This document shows, piece after piece, positions 1 through 8,090 of a stretch of DNA of 64,000 bases. The position numbers and the translations under genes are program-made. The stretch covers positions 23,901 to 87,900 of the forward strand of contig CAJUGJ010000007.1 in the NCBI GenBank assembly GCA_910586015.1, given 5' to 3'. This DNA comes from an uncultured Lachnospiraceae bacterium. Lineage in GTDB: Bacteria; Bacillota; Clostridia; Lachnospirales; Lachnospiraceae. Position 1 is the stretch's first letter. Each line of letters begins with the position of its first letter. The notes below the pieces were generated by a model. That model had not been told where the DNA came from. It did not search any database and worked only from the letters and a program-made list of their open reading frames with translations.

Positions 1-177
1 CATCCACAAGAATCAGAAGGAGGGGTAATTGGAGCATCACAGCCACATCCACAAGGATTAGAAGGTGGAGTAATTGGAGTCTCACAGCCACATCCACAAG
101 AATCAGAAGGAGGGGTAATTGGAGCATCACAGCCACATCCACAAGAATCAGGAGGAGTAACTGGAGCATCACACCCA
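1..177 (-). repeat. 45-bp in-frame tandem repeat
   Basis: Units begin at 1, 46, 91 and 136 with the shared segment CATCCACAAG, an exact 45-bp period equal to 15 codons. The unit starting at 136 lacks one codon (42 bp). The array continues past the left edge, so copy number is unknown. It encodes the CGCGC/PITPP repeats of the Cys-rich protein. Such arrays often change length by slippage. Confidence 0.9.
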
Positions 178-257
178 AAATCAGGATAAACAGGTCTACG
201 TCTTGCAAAACCACGATTGTTCATATTTGTATTCATAGGTTGATTGCGATAATTCAT
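1..257 (-). CDS. Cys-rich tandem-repeat protein, C-terminal part outside the window
   Basis: The 5' part of a gene that runs off the left edge. Reading leftwards from an ATG at 257, preceded by AGGAGT eight bases upstream, it encodes a short Asn/Arg-rich head of about 27 residues. Perfect-frame repeats follow whose unit reads roughly CGCGCDAPITPPSDS: five residues of alternating Cys and Gly, then a Pro-rich spacer. No signal peptide or membrane segment is visible. I do not recognise the family. Cys-rich low-complexity proteins of this sort occur in spore coats and as metal binders or peptide precursors, but nothing here decides between those roles. The start is well supported; the function is unknown. 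Confidence 0.75.
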   Translation of the reverse strand, partial: MNYRNQPMNTNMNNRGFARRRPVYPDFGCDAPVTPPDSCGCGCDAPITPPSDSCGCGCETPITPPSNPCGCGCDAPITPPSDSCG

Positions 258-345
258 TTTTATGACTCCTTTCTAAATACTACAACAGACTAAATTCGTC
301 TGCCTATTACATCATATGCAGTAAATGAAAGAGAGTTCAGTATAA

Positions 346-1089
346 TCATTTAATATCAGAGAACATTTCTTGATAGTGTTTTCGCATTTTATGAGTTTCT
401 ATATCTGCTAGTCTGGTTGGAAGTGGAATATGACTTTCTTTTGTGATAAAGTATTGGGTGATCTGAGTGGCATCTTCTAAAGTAATTTTATTTCCAATAG
501 AGACAAAAACAGGTCGAACAGATGGAAGTGTTCTTAGGACACGACCATAAATTTCTTCACCGATTTGAATATCACAATATGAGCCAGCAGTGTTTTTTGG
601 CATATCATATTCGGTATCCCCAATTTTATAATAACTTTTTGCTACTCCAATAGTAGGACAGTTAAAATAAATACCTGCATGTGTAGCAATTCCCATATGT
701 CTTGGATGAAGATAACCATTTCCATCAAATAAATATAGATCAGGTTTAAGTTTTAACTTCTTAGAAGTCTTTAAGATCAATGGTATTTCACGAAAAGAAA
801 GACATCCGGGAATATAAGGAAAGGAAATTTCTCCAAAATCAGAACAAGTTTCTATTATCTGTCTTGTTTTATAATCTAACAAGACAATACTACAAACACC
901 ATATTCTTTTGTTCCCTGTTTCCAGTAAGCTAAATCTACACCTGCAATAATAGAAAGATGTTTAAAATCAATACTATTTTCAAAATCAGCCAAAGGAAGT
1001 AGTTGGTTTTGTATCTGAATTGCCTGTAGTTTGGTAAGTATCTCTCCGGAAACAGATTGATTTAAAAGTTCTTGATAATTTACTATCAT
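346..1089 (-). CDS. nfi: endonuclease V (deoxyinosine 3' endonuclease)
   Basis: A 247-residue protein of the usual length for endonuclease V. This enzyme nicks DNA at the second phosphodiester bond 3' of deoxyinosine, starting repair of deaminated adenine. The family motifs are present in order: GVDLAYW with catalytic Asp52, PYIPGCLSFRE with Glu101, LFDGNGYLHPRHMG with Asp122, and PTIGVAKS. These match the metal-binding Asp/Glu/Asp of the Escherichia coli enzyme. The gene starts 26 bp after yitT with a GGAG site, so the two are probably co-transcribed. A second enzyme likely to act on deaminated bases, the EndoQ-like protein at 28231, lies in the same window. Confidence 0.93.
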   Translation of the reverse strand: MIVNYQELLNQSVSGEILTKLQAIQIQNQLLPLADFENSIDFKHLSIIAGVDLAYWKQGTKEYGVCSIVLLDYKTRQIIETCSDFGEISFPYIPGCLSFREIPLILKTSKKLKLKPDLYLFDGNGYLHPRHMGIATHAGIYFNCPTIGVAKSYYKIGDTEYDMPKNTAGSYCDIQIGEEIYGRVLRTLPSVRPVFVSIGNKITLEDATQITQYFITKESHIPLPTRLADIETHKMRKHYQEMFSDIK

Positions 1090-1114
1090 AATTGTTCTCC
1101 AAGGTCAGATTTTG

Positions 1115-2044
1115 TTAGGTACGAAAGCCCCTTCCAATAATTTCACTAGTATTTGTAATCATAACAAATGCCTCTGGCTCGATCTTTTTAATAAAACGAA
1201 GCAGATGAATAGCCTGAGCTCTTGTCATTACGGTAAGAATCATTTTCTTGTTTTTATGGGTAAAGGCTCCTTGAGCATCACAAATTGTAGCACTTCGTTT
1301 GAGGGTATTTAAAATATACTCACAAATTGGTTCTGGATTTTCACAGATAACAGTAAAGTATTTACATAAGTTCATACTTTCAATCATATTATCAACTACC
1401 AGAGATTTTAAAATTAAACCAGTTAAAGATAGAAATCCTGTAGTAGCACCAAACAATGGAAAAGTGGCTAATGTCAATAATACATCTGTACAAAAGAGTG
1501 CCTGTCCAATATTGGCATTTGTATATTTTTTTAAAATCATTGCAATGATATCGGTTCCCCCTGTAGAACCACCATAATTAAATAAAATAGCAGAACCAAT
1601 TGCAGGAAGTGCAACAGCAAAAAATAAATCAACCATAGGTTCTGTAGTGAGGGGTTTTTTCATTGGACAAATAAGCTCTAAAACAGATAATGTTCCAGAT
1701 AATAAAAAACTTCCATAGGCAGTTTTTAATCCAAAACCTTTTCCAAGAATGAGGTATCCAATAACAAGCAATATAAGATTAATAATAAAAACGATAGATC
1801 CAGAACTAATTGTGCCATCTAAAATTCGAGTCAATAAAATAGCAGCACCTGTGACGCCGCCGATAGAAAAATTATTTGGAAACTTAAAGAAATAGACACC
1901 CAAAGCTACAAAGAGTACACCAATCGTTAGGATACCATAATTCTTTAATTCTTTTTGAAAGGGAGATTGTTCCGATCCAGAAAGTTCTGTTTGTTTTGCT
2001 TCTTTTTTAGAAGTTTGTTCAGAGGTATTCATAAAAATAACCAT
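1115..2044 (-). CDS. YitT family integral membrane protein (DUF161 plus DUF2179)
   Basis: A 309-residue protein with a charged N-terminal tail, about five or six hydrophobic segments over residues 35-215 (Gly-rich signature FSIGGVTGAAILL), and a C-terminal soluble DUF2179-type domain of about 80 residues starting near VICENPEPI. This is the standard YitT layout; transport substrate and role are not established for the family. There are two possible starts: the ATG at 2044, with an AAAGG only one base away, and an in-frame ATG twelve bases further in (2032), with that AAAGG 13 bases upstream. I cannot choose between them. It lies upstream of nfi in a likely two-gene operon. Confidence 0.88.
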   Translation of the reverse strand: MVIFMNTSEQTSKKEAKQTELSGSEQSPFQKELKNYGILTIGVLFVALGVYFFKFPNNFSIGGVTGAAILLTRILDGTISSGSIVFIINLILLVIGYLILGKGFGLKTAYGSFLLSGTLSVLELICPMKKPLTTEPMVDLFFAVALPAIGSAILFNYGGSTGGTDIIAMILKKYTNANIGQALFCTDVLLTLATFPLFGATTGFLSLTGLILKSLVVDNMIESMNLCKYFTVICENPEPICEYILNTLKRSATICDAQGAFTHKNKKMILTVMTRAQAIHLLRFIKKIEPEAFVMITNTSEIIGRGFRT

Positions 2045-2180
2045 GCCTTTCTATAACTTGTAAATTTTAATCACAAGTACAATATTTTCTTTTGTCACAA
2101 ATAGGCTTTCTATAAAACTGTAGTTACAGTCAAGAGTATTATAATATGCCTTCAATAAAAAAACAATATGGTTTTTAATC

Positions 2181-2209
2181 TTGACAGAAGAATTCAGTAA
2201 GGATATACT
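2181..2209 (+). promoter_or_regulatory. sigma-A promoter for nagB
   Basis: TTGACA at 2181-2186, a 17-bp spacer and TATACT at 2204-2209. Transcription would start near 2216, leaving a 5' leader of about 160 nt before the nagB GTG. The leader holds two short hairpins: GAAAGG paired with CCTTTC (2316-2338) and CACT paired with AGTG (2338-2355). Confidence 0.75.
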
Positions 2210-2377
2210 AACATTATTATACTATATGAAGAAATGAGATCAAAGTATCAAACGGTTTTCTTTATTGTAAAACAGTAAGTTGGTTGTAAATTGTAGTAGA
2301 AAGTTTGTCAAGCGAGAAAGGAGGAGGACATTCCTTTCACTATCTAGAGACAGTGGAAGAAGTGTCTGTAAAATTTT

Positions 2378-3085
2378 GTGAAAATTATAAGAGTAGCAGA
2401 TTATGAAACATTAAGCAGCAAAACAGCAGATTTAATTGCGGCTCAAGTTTTAGTAAAACCTAACTGTATTCTTGGACTTGCAACAGGGTCTACTCCTATT
2501 GGGACATATGAAAAATTAATAGAATGGCATGAAAAAAAGGGATTGGATTTTTCAGAGGTTACTTCTATTAATTTAGATGAATATGTTGGATTAGATAGTA
2601 ATGATAAGAATAGTTATCGATTTTTTATGAATTATCATCTCTTTGAACATATTAATATTGTACGTTCTAATACTTATGTACCAAATGGTATGACAAAAGA
2701 TTGGGAAAAAGAATGTGAAACGTATGATCACAGAATTCTTCAATTAGGAGGAATTGATCTACAATTATTGGGAATTGGAAATAATGGACATATCGGTTTT
2801 AATGAACCAGGAGAGACATTTGTTAAAAATACTCATTTAGTAGAATTAGGGGAATCTACAATTCAAGCAAATTCACGTTTCTTTGAAACGCTCGAAGAAG
2901 TTCCAAAACAGGCGATTACAATGGGAATCGGAGCAATTATGCAGGCAAAAAAGGTACTTCTAATTGCAAATGGAAAAGAAAAAGAAGAAATTGTAGAGAA
3001 AGCTTTTCATGGACCAATCACACCACAAGTTCCAGCATCCATTTTACAGCTACATCCAGATGTTACAGTAATATGCAGTTTTTAG
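2378..3085 (+). CDS. nagB: glucosamine-6-phosphate deaminase
   Basis: Converts glucosamine 6-phosphate to fructose 6-phosphate and ammonia, the last step of amino-sugar catabolism. The 235-residue protein carries all family signatures: LGLATGSTPIGTY (phosphate binding), SINLDEYVGL with catalytic Asp67, and LGIGNNGHIGFNEPG with the active-site Asp/His/Glu region. The GTG start is chosen because the N-terminus then aligns with other NagB proteins and no other in-frame start is close. No good Shine-Dalgarno lies at the right distance; the only strong one (GGAGGAGG) is about 49 bases upstream inside a hairpin. The gene stands alone between its own promoter and terminator. nagA is about 24 kb away in a different operon. 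Confidence 0.93.
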   Translation: MKIIRVADYETLSSKTADLIAAQVLVKPNCILGLATGSTPIGTYEKLIEWHEKKGLDFSEVTSINLDEYVGLDSNDKNSYRFFMNYHLFEHINIVRSNTYVPNGMTKDWEKECETYDHRILQLGGIDLQLLGIGNNGHIGFNEPGETFVKNTHLVELGESTIQANSRFFETLEEVPKQAITMGIGAIMQAKKVLLIANGKEKEEIVEKAFHGPITPQVPASILQLHPDVTVICSF

Positions 3086-3090
3086 TTATA

Positions 3091-3124
3091 AAAAAAGTTG
3101 TTGCAATCAGCAACAACTTTTTTT
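3091..3124 (+). terminator. intrinsic terminator after nagB
   Basis: An 11-bp stem (AAAGTTGTTGC with its complement), a five-base loop AATCA and a run of seven T residues directly downstream. Confidence 0.9.
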
Positions 3125-3282
3125 ATTTTTTAGGTGTAACTTTTTAAAATTTAATACGAATAATTGATGTCAGAACAAAACAGGTTATCCTCTAAAGTAG
3201 TTATGACCTGCAAAATTAGAAAGAGGGGCAGGGTTCTGATAGAGGAAGAAGAAAAATTTTGTTAAAAAAAAGGAGAGAGTTT

Positions 3283-3960
3283 ATGAGAAAATTGAAAGTA
3301 GCAGCTTTAATGTTAGCAACTGCAGTAGTTTTTACTGCATGTGGTAAAAAAGATAATAATGAAAATACACCAAGCCCAACCCCAACAGAAGTGGTAAGTC
3401 CAACTGATATGGCAGAGCCAACTCCTGAAGGTTCTGATGGATCAAATGTGGGAGGAAACGAAGAAGGAATGCCAGCTCTTCCAGAAGTAAGTGAAGAGTT
3501 AGAAAATCTTCATAATGAGGTTGTAAAATTTGCGACTACAGAAATATATGGCGAAGAATATGGTTATGCTCCAGATATGTCATATGATAAAACCGCAATT
3601 TCTGAATTATTTGGAGTTTCAGAAGACTGGTATGATTATGCATTAGCAGAAGGCACTATGATTAGTATGCACGTAGATACTTTTGTAGCAATTCATGCAA
3701 AGGAAGGAAATTTAGAAAATGTACAAAATGCACTTAACAATTATCGCGATGTGTTGATTAATGATACTATGCAGTATCCAATGAATCAATTAAAAATTCA
3801 GGGTTCTAAGGTATTCACTCATAAAGACTATGTTTTCTTTATTATGCTTGGATTTGTAGATGATTCTATGTTAGATGCTGAAGAGGATACAGCAATTGCA
3901 GAATATGAAAAAATGAATCAGAAGGTAATTGATAAAATCACTTCTGTTTTAGGCGAATAA
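3283..3960 (+). CDS. DUF4358 family lipoprotein
   Basis: A 225-residue predicted lipoprotein: a short basic N-terminus, a hydrophobic stretch and the lipobox VFTAC, so it should be anchored on the outer face of the membrane. A Pro/Thr/Ser/Glu-rich linker follows (about residues 30-65). The C-terminal domain contains FGVSEDWYDYALAEG, MISMHVDTFVAIHAKEG and DTMQYPMNQLKIQ. These I recognise as typical of DUF4358, a family seen mainly in Lachnospiraceae and of unknown function. I start at 3283 because AAGGAGAGAG lies just upstream; an in-frame TTG at 3259 has no such site. It lies upstream of a sigma/anti-sigma/MBOAT/DHHW set, which suggests an envelope role. A related domain appears in the lipoprotein at 17478. 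Confidence 0.85.
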   Translation: MRKLKVAALMLATAVVFTACGKKDNNENTPSPTPTEVVSPTDMAEPTPEGSDGSNVGGNEEGMPALPEVSEELENLHNEVVKFATTEIYGEEYGYAPDMSYDKTAISELFGVSEDWYDYALAEGTMISMHVDTFVAIHAKEGNLENVQNALNNYRDVLINDTMQYPMNQLKIQGSKVFTHKDYVFFIMLGFVDDSMLDAEEDTAIAEYEKMNQKVIDKITSVLGE

Positions 3961-4072
3961 AACACGTATAAAATTTCAAAATCAGGAAATAGTGTTTCAC
4001 ATAAGGATTCCTAAAGGACAATTTCCAATTTTCCTATGGCGCAGGCTCTTTACCTGTGATATACTAGCAGTG

Positions 4073-4100
4073 CCGGTCGGAGTTTCCGGCCGGTATTTTT
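4073..4100 (+). terminator. terminator-like hairpin
   Basis: The eight-base arms CCGGTCGG and CCGGCCGG (one G-T pair) around an AGTTT loop are followed by a T-rich stretch. It probably ends the DUF4358 transcript, although its position before the sigma-factor gene would also allow attenuation of read-through. Confidence 0.65.
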
Positions 4101-4176
4101 ATATTATTTGAATTCCTTGCCGTCCGGTTACATAGCCGAACAGGAAAATTGAAAAGTGGCAGGAGGAAGATTCCTG

Positions 4177-4743
4177 ATGAATGGAAAAGAACAAATGACA
4201 GAAGAACAAAAGAATCGATCCGAAATTGATAAAAAAGATTATGAATCTTTTTTGATGGGAGATTTAAGTGGATTTGAACGTCTGGTTTTACGCTATAAAA
4301 ATTCTTTAATCTATTTTATACACCGATATATTAAGGATATTACAATGGCAGAAGATCTGGCACAGGATGCTTTTGTGGAAGTATATGTACACAAAGAAAG
4401 ATATCGTTTAGATGTAAGTTTTAAAACTTATTTATATACAATTGGAAGAAATAAAGCGGTTGATTATATTCGAAAAAACAGCCGACTTATTTTTGTTGAC
4501 GAATATCCAGAAGAAGCAGATGAACAAGAATTGGAAAATAAAGTAGTTTATGAAGAAGAAAAGAAAAAACTTCACCAAGCACTAAAGGGACTAAAGAAAG
4601 AATATCAAGCTGCCATCACTTTAATTGATTTAGAAGAGATGACATATGCACAAGCTGCTAAAATTTTAAATAAAACAGAAGTTCAAATGAAAGTTTTAAT
4701 ACACCGTGCAAGAAAAAGTCTTGCAAAAAAATTAAGTTGTTAG
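4177..4743 (+). CDS. ECF-type RNA polymerase sigma factor
   Basis: A 188-residue group 4 sigma factor. Region 2 reads LVLRYKNSLIYFIHRYIKD followed by AEDLAQDAFVEVYVH, with the -10-recognition helix near FKTYLYTIGRNKAVDYIR. Region 4 is the C-terminal helix-turn-helix around LIDLEEMTYAQAAKILN and RARKSLAKKL. I start at 4177, where AGGAGG sits ten bases upstream, rather than at the in-frame GTG at 4156. The next gene encodes a one-span membrane protein expected to be its anti-sigma factor, and the acyltransferase genes beyond are likely targets or partners. Confidence 0.88.
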   Translation: MNGKEQMTEEQKNRSEIDKKDYESFLMGDLSGFERLVLRYKNSLIYFIHRYIKDITMAEDLAQDAFVEVYVHKERYRLDVSFKTYLYTIGRNKAVDYIRKNSRLIFVDEYPEEADEQELENKVVYEEEKKKLHQALKGLKKEYQAAITLIDLEEMTYAQAAKILNKTEVQMKVLIHRARKSLAKKLSC

Positions 4744-4759
4744 GAGGCAGGACACAGGT

Positions 4760-5371
4760 ATGAAAAGTGACAGAGAATTCCTAGATGGGATTTATCAAAA
4801 AGCCGCACAATATTTAGAACAACCAAGTCAACAATGGAAGAAGTATCGAGTGTTTTCTGGACTGGCAGCATGTCTTTTAATCTGTGTTCTAGGAATAAGC
4901 TGGATCTACACAGGAAAAAAAGGAAATGTGGATTCTGAAAATATAGGAGTAAAAAATGCAAAAAATTCTGAGGAAGAGGCAATGGTTCCAAGAGTTTTAT
5001 CTTTAGATACACAGTCTATAAGTAATAATCCCACTTTAATCGTTGCTGGACAAATTAGTGCTATTCTTGAAGAAAAGGAAAAGATGATTGCTGAATTTTT
5101 AGTAGAAGATTGTTTTTATGGAATATGGAAAGAAGAAACTTTAATGATAGAAAATACTACTTTGTTTCAGGTTGATGATCAGCTACTTTTGGTATTAAAT
5201 AAGATAGATGATAAATTTTTCTTGGCTGGAGAAGAGGGTAGTATCTACCGATATGTTTCTGGAACTGGAGAAGAGGCACTTTATCAGAGCCTAGATGGTT
5301 TCTTATCTACACCAAAAGAAATAATAACAGGATGGGTTAAGCCATCGGAGGAAGAACATGGTATTCAGTAG
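4760..5371 (+). CDS. putative membrane anti-sigma factor
   Basis: A 203-residue protein with a charged cytoplasmic N-terminus of about 28 residues, one transmembrane helix (near VFSGLAACLLICVLGISWIY) and an extracellular domain of about 150 residues. This is the topology of an ECF anti-sigma factor, and the gene lies 16 bp after the sigma gene. No zinc-binding HxxxCxxC motif is present and I do not recognise the outer domain. The assignment rests on topology and context. Its 3' end overlaps the MBOAT gene by 14 bp, so the two are translationally coupled. Confidence 0.6.
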   Translation: MKSDREFLDGIYQKAAQYLEQPSQQWKKYRVFSGLAACLLICVLGISWIYTGKKGNVDSENIGVKNAKNSEEEAMVPRVLSLDTQSISNNPTLIVAGQISAILEEKEKMIAEFLVEDCFYGIWKEETLMIENTTLFQVDDQLLLVLNKIDDKFFLAGEEGSIYRYVSGTGEEALYQSLDGFLSTPKEIITGWVKPSEEEHGIQ

Positions 5372-6812
5372 TTTATTGTTTTTATTTCGTTTTTTACCAA
5401 TTATTCTATTCATTTATTTTATTGTTCCAAAAAGATTCCGCAATGCGATACTATTTTTATTTAGTCTGATTTTTTATGCATGGGGAGAACCAATTTATGT
5501 TGTATTAATGCTGTTTTCAACAGTTGTAGATTATACACATGGAATATTGGTAGAGAAGTTTAAAAATGAAGGTCAGATAAAAAAGGCAAAAATGGTAGTA
5601 GCTTCTTCGATGACAATTAATTTATTGTTGCTCGGATTTTTTAAATATTCTGATTTTATTATTCAAAATATAAATCAATTATTTAAAATATCTATTCCTT
5701 TACTTAATTTGGCACTTCCTATTGGAATTTCATTTTATACTTTTCAAACGATGTCATATACAGTCGATGTTTATAGAGGACAAGCAAAAGTACAAAAAAA
5801 TATCATTTCTTTTGGTGCTTATGTGGCATTATTCCCACAATTAATTGCAGGACCAATCGTACAATATAAAACGATTGACAATCAGTTAAACAACAGAAAA
5901 GAAAATTTTGACCAATTTTCTTATGGGGTTATGCGTTTTCTTTCTGGACTTGGGAAAAAAGTTTTACTTGCAAATAATATCGGGCTGTTATGGGACACAG
6001 TTCAAAAGATTCCATCTATGGAACTTCCTGCATTAACAGCATGGTTAGGAATTACAGCATACGCCTTTCAGATCTATTTTGATTTTTCAGGATATTCCGA
6101 TATGGCAATCGGATTAGGTCATATGTTTGGATTTCGGTTTTTAGAGAATTTTCAATATCCTTATATGTCAAAAAGTATTACCGAATTTTGGAGACGTTGG
6201 CATATTTCTCTTGGAAGCTGGTTTCGGGATTATGTCTATATTCCGTTAGGGGGAAATCGTAAAGGACTACCACTTCAAATTCGAAATATTGCTGTTGTAT
6301 GGTTGCTTACTGGCATTTGGCATGGCGCAAGCTGGAATTTCTTATTTTGGGGTGTCTACTTCGGAATTTTGTTGATTGTAGAAAAACTCTTTTTCCTAAA
6401 AATTTTAAATAGACTTCCTAAAATCTTCTCACACCTATACGCACTATTTTTTATTTGGATTGGATGGGTTATATTTGCACTAGAGGATTTTGGAAAGGTA
6501 GGAGAATTTCTGAAAGCAATGTTTGGTGGAGGAGCTGGATTTGCTAATACATCAACATGGTATTTACTTAGTAACTATGGATTAATTTTCCTCATTTTAA
6601 TTGCTGCTTGTACTGATTTTCCAAAGCGTATAACAATACGACTTTTTGGAAATAGTGAATGGAATTTAGCAGAAGAAAAGGAAGAAAAAACAATAATCAA
6701 ACAAAAACTTCGAATTGCTGCAAGTAGTATTTTTATTGTGACAATCTTTCTTCTTTCCGTTGCATATTTAGTAGATGCTTCTTATAATCCATTTTTATAT
6801 TTTAGATTTTAA
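5358..6812 (+). CDS. MBOAT family O-acyltransferase (AlgI/DltB type)
   Basis: A 484-residue polytopic membrane protein of the MBOAT superfamily. These enzymes pass an acyl group, usually acetyl, across the membrane to a cell-surface polymer. Signatures include YAWGEP near the N-terminus, IAGPIVQY, FDFSGYSDMAIGLG, EFWRRWHISLG with His282, and TGIWHGASWNF with the invariant catalytic His322. The acceptor cannot be told from sequence. The partner DHHW protein follows after 32 bp, the usual pairing in which the second protein helps deliver the acyl group outside the membrane. Confidence 0.92.
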   Translation: MVFSSLLFLFRFLPIILFIYFIVPKRFRNAILFLFSLIFYAWGEPIYVVLMLFSTVVDYTHGILVEKFKNEGQIKKAKMVVASSMTINLLLLGFFKYSDFIIQNINQLFKISIPLLNLALPIGISFYTFQTMSYTVDVYRGQAKVQKNIISFGAYVALFPQLIAGPIVQYKTIDNQLNNRKENFDQFSYGVMRFLSGLGKKVLLANNIGLLWDTVQKIPSMELPALTAWLGITAYAFQIYFDFSGYSDMAIGLGHMFGFRFLENFQYPYMSKSITEFWRRWHISLGSWFRDYVYIPLGGNRKGLPLQIRNIAVVWLLTGIWHGASWNFLFWGVYFGILLIVEKLFFLKILNRLPKIFSHLYALFFIWIGWVIFALEDFGKVGEFLKAMFGGGAGFANTSTWYLLSNYGLIFLILIAACTDFPKRITIRLFGNSEWNLAEEKEEKTIIKQKLRIAASSIFIVTIFLLSVAYLVDASYNPFLYFRF

Positions 6813-6844
6813 TCTTTGGGCAAGCAGAAAGGGAAGATAGGGCT

Positions 6845-8011
6845 ATGGAAGAACAAAAACGAAATAAAAAATCAATAGAAAAACTTCTGCCTACTATGTT
6901 ATTTTTACTTTTGATCTTTGGATTTACAGCTATTAGTCTGTTTACTCCAATCAAAAAGTTTTCAGAAAATGAAAACAGAGTATTAGCACAACGACCAAAG
7001 TTTCAATGGAACTCTTTATGGAAAGGCACTTATACAAAAGACTATGAAACTTTTATTACCGATCAGTTTTTTAAAAGAGATGCTTGGATTGGAATAAAAA
7101 CATGGACAGAGTTAGCAATGCAAAAAAAAGAAATCAATGGTGTTTTTTTTGCAAGAGATGATTATTTGATCGAAACACAAAAAAAAGAAGAAGTCGATAC
7201 AAAACAGCTTGAAAAAAATGAGGAATGGCTATTAAAGTTTATTTCAAAATATGAGAAGTTATTTGGGTCAGACAGAGTTCATGCAATGCTTGTTCCAACA
7301 GCTTCGGAAGTATTAGCAGATAAACTACCTAAATTTGCACAGACTTATTCACAACAAAAACTTCTAGATGAAATGAAAACAAATTTTCCAAAGGGAACTT
7401 TTTTAGATGTAGGAGAAACTTTAAAACAGCATACAGAAGAATATATTTATTATAAAACCGATCATCACTGGACAGCACAAGGTGCTTATTATGCGTATGA
7501 ACAATGGGCAAAGGCATGTGAGTTTCTTCCTTGGGATAGTTCTAAATTTCAAATTGAGAAGGTAAATGATTCCTTTTATGGAACAATTTATTCCAAGATC
7601 AATATAAAAACCACAAAACCAGATGAGATTTATCTATATCAAACCAAAGAGACGTATCAAGTTGAATATGATATGGATCGCAAAAAGAAAGATACTCTAT
7701 ATGAAAAGTCCCATTTAGAAACAAAAGATAAATATAGTGTTTATTTAGATGGAAATCATGGAATTGTACAGGTGGATACAAATATACAAGACAATGCAGA
7801 TAGAAAGTTATTAATCTTAAAAGACTCTTATGCACATTGTTTTACACCATTTGCAGTTAACCATTTTCCAGTAACTTATATGATAGATCTTCGCTATTTT
7901 AATATGCCAATTTCACAGTTTATTAAGAACTATCAAATTACTGATATTTTAGTTTTATATAATGTAAGAAGCTTTATCACTGACAAAAATCTATATAAAA
8001 TAGTTCGCTAA
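6845..8011 (+). CDS. DHHW family protein (AlgX/AlgJ-like acylation partner)
   Basis: A 388-residue protein with one N-terminal membrane anchor (residues 15-35) and an extracellular SGNH-like domain. The naming motif is seen as TDHHWTAQGAYYAY with DHHW at residues 206-209. Near the C-terminus ILKDSYAHCFTPF carries the Asp-Ser pair typical of the group. Relatives AlgX/AlgJ act with MBOAT proteins in O-acetylation of exported polysaccharide. It follows the MBOAT gene and ends the locus. A second DHHW domain is found in the lipoprotein at 17478. Confidence 0.87.
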   Translation: MEEQKRNKKSIEKLLPTMLFLLLIFGFTAISLFTPIKKFSENENRVLAQRPKFQWNSLWKGTYTKDYETFITDQFFKRDAWIGIKTWTELAMQKKEINGVFFARDDYLIETQKKEEVDTKQLEKNEEWLLKFISKYEKLFGSDRVHAMLVPTASEVLADKLPKFAQTYSQQKLLDEMKTNFPKGTFLDVGETLKQHTEEYIYYKTDHHWTAQGAYYAYEQWAKACEFLPWDSSKFQIEKVNDSFYGTIYSKINIKTTKPDEIYLYQTKETYQVEYDMDRKKKDTLYEKSHLETKDKYSVYLDGNHGIVQVDTNIQDNADRKLLILKDSYAHCFTPFAVNHFPVTYMIDLRYFNMPISQFIKNYQITDILVLYNVRSFITDKNLYKIVR

Positions 8012-8017
8012 AGATAT

Positions 8018-8068
8018 AAGGAGCAGTCATACTAAGAATCAAATTTTTTCTTAATACGACTGCTCCTT
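8018..8068. terminator. convergent-gene hairpin
   Basis: An inverted repeat, AAGGAGCAGTC (8018-8028) against GACTGCTCCTT (8058-8068), with TAAGAA/TTCTTA extending the stem inside. It sits between converging genes and can serve both. No long T-run follows on either strand, so efficiency is uncertain. Confidence 0.65.
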
Positions 8069-8090
8069 GTAGCTATATTCGATAAATAGT

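Noticed and set aside
1..177. CRISPR-like array at the left edge
   Set aside because: The 45-bp units are contiguous, in-frame and without unique spacers; they encode a Cys-rich protein.
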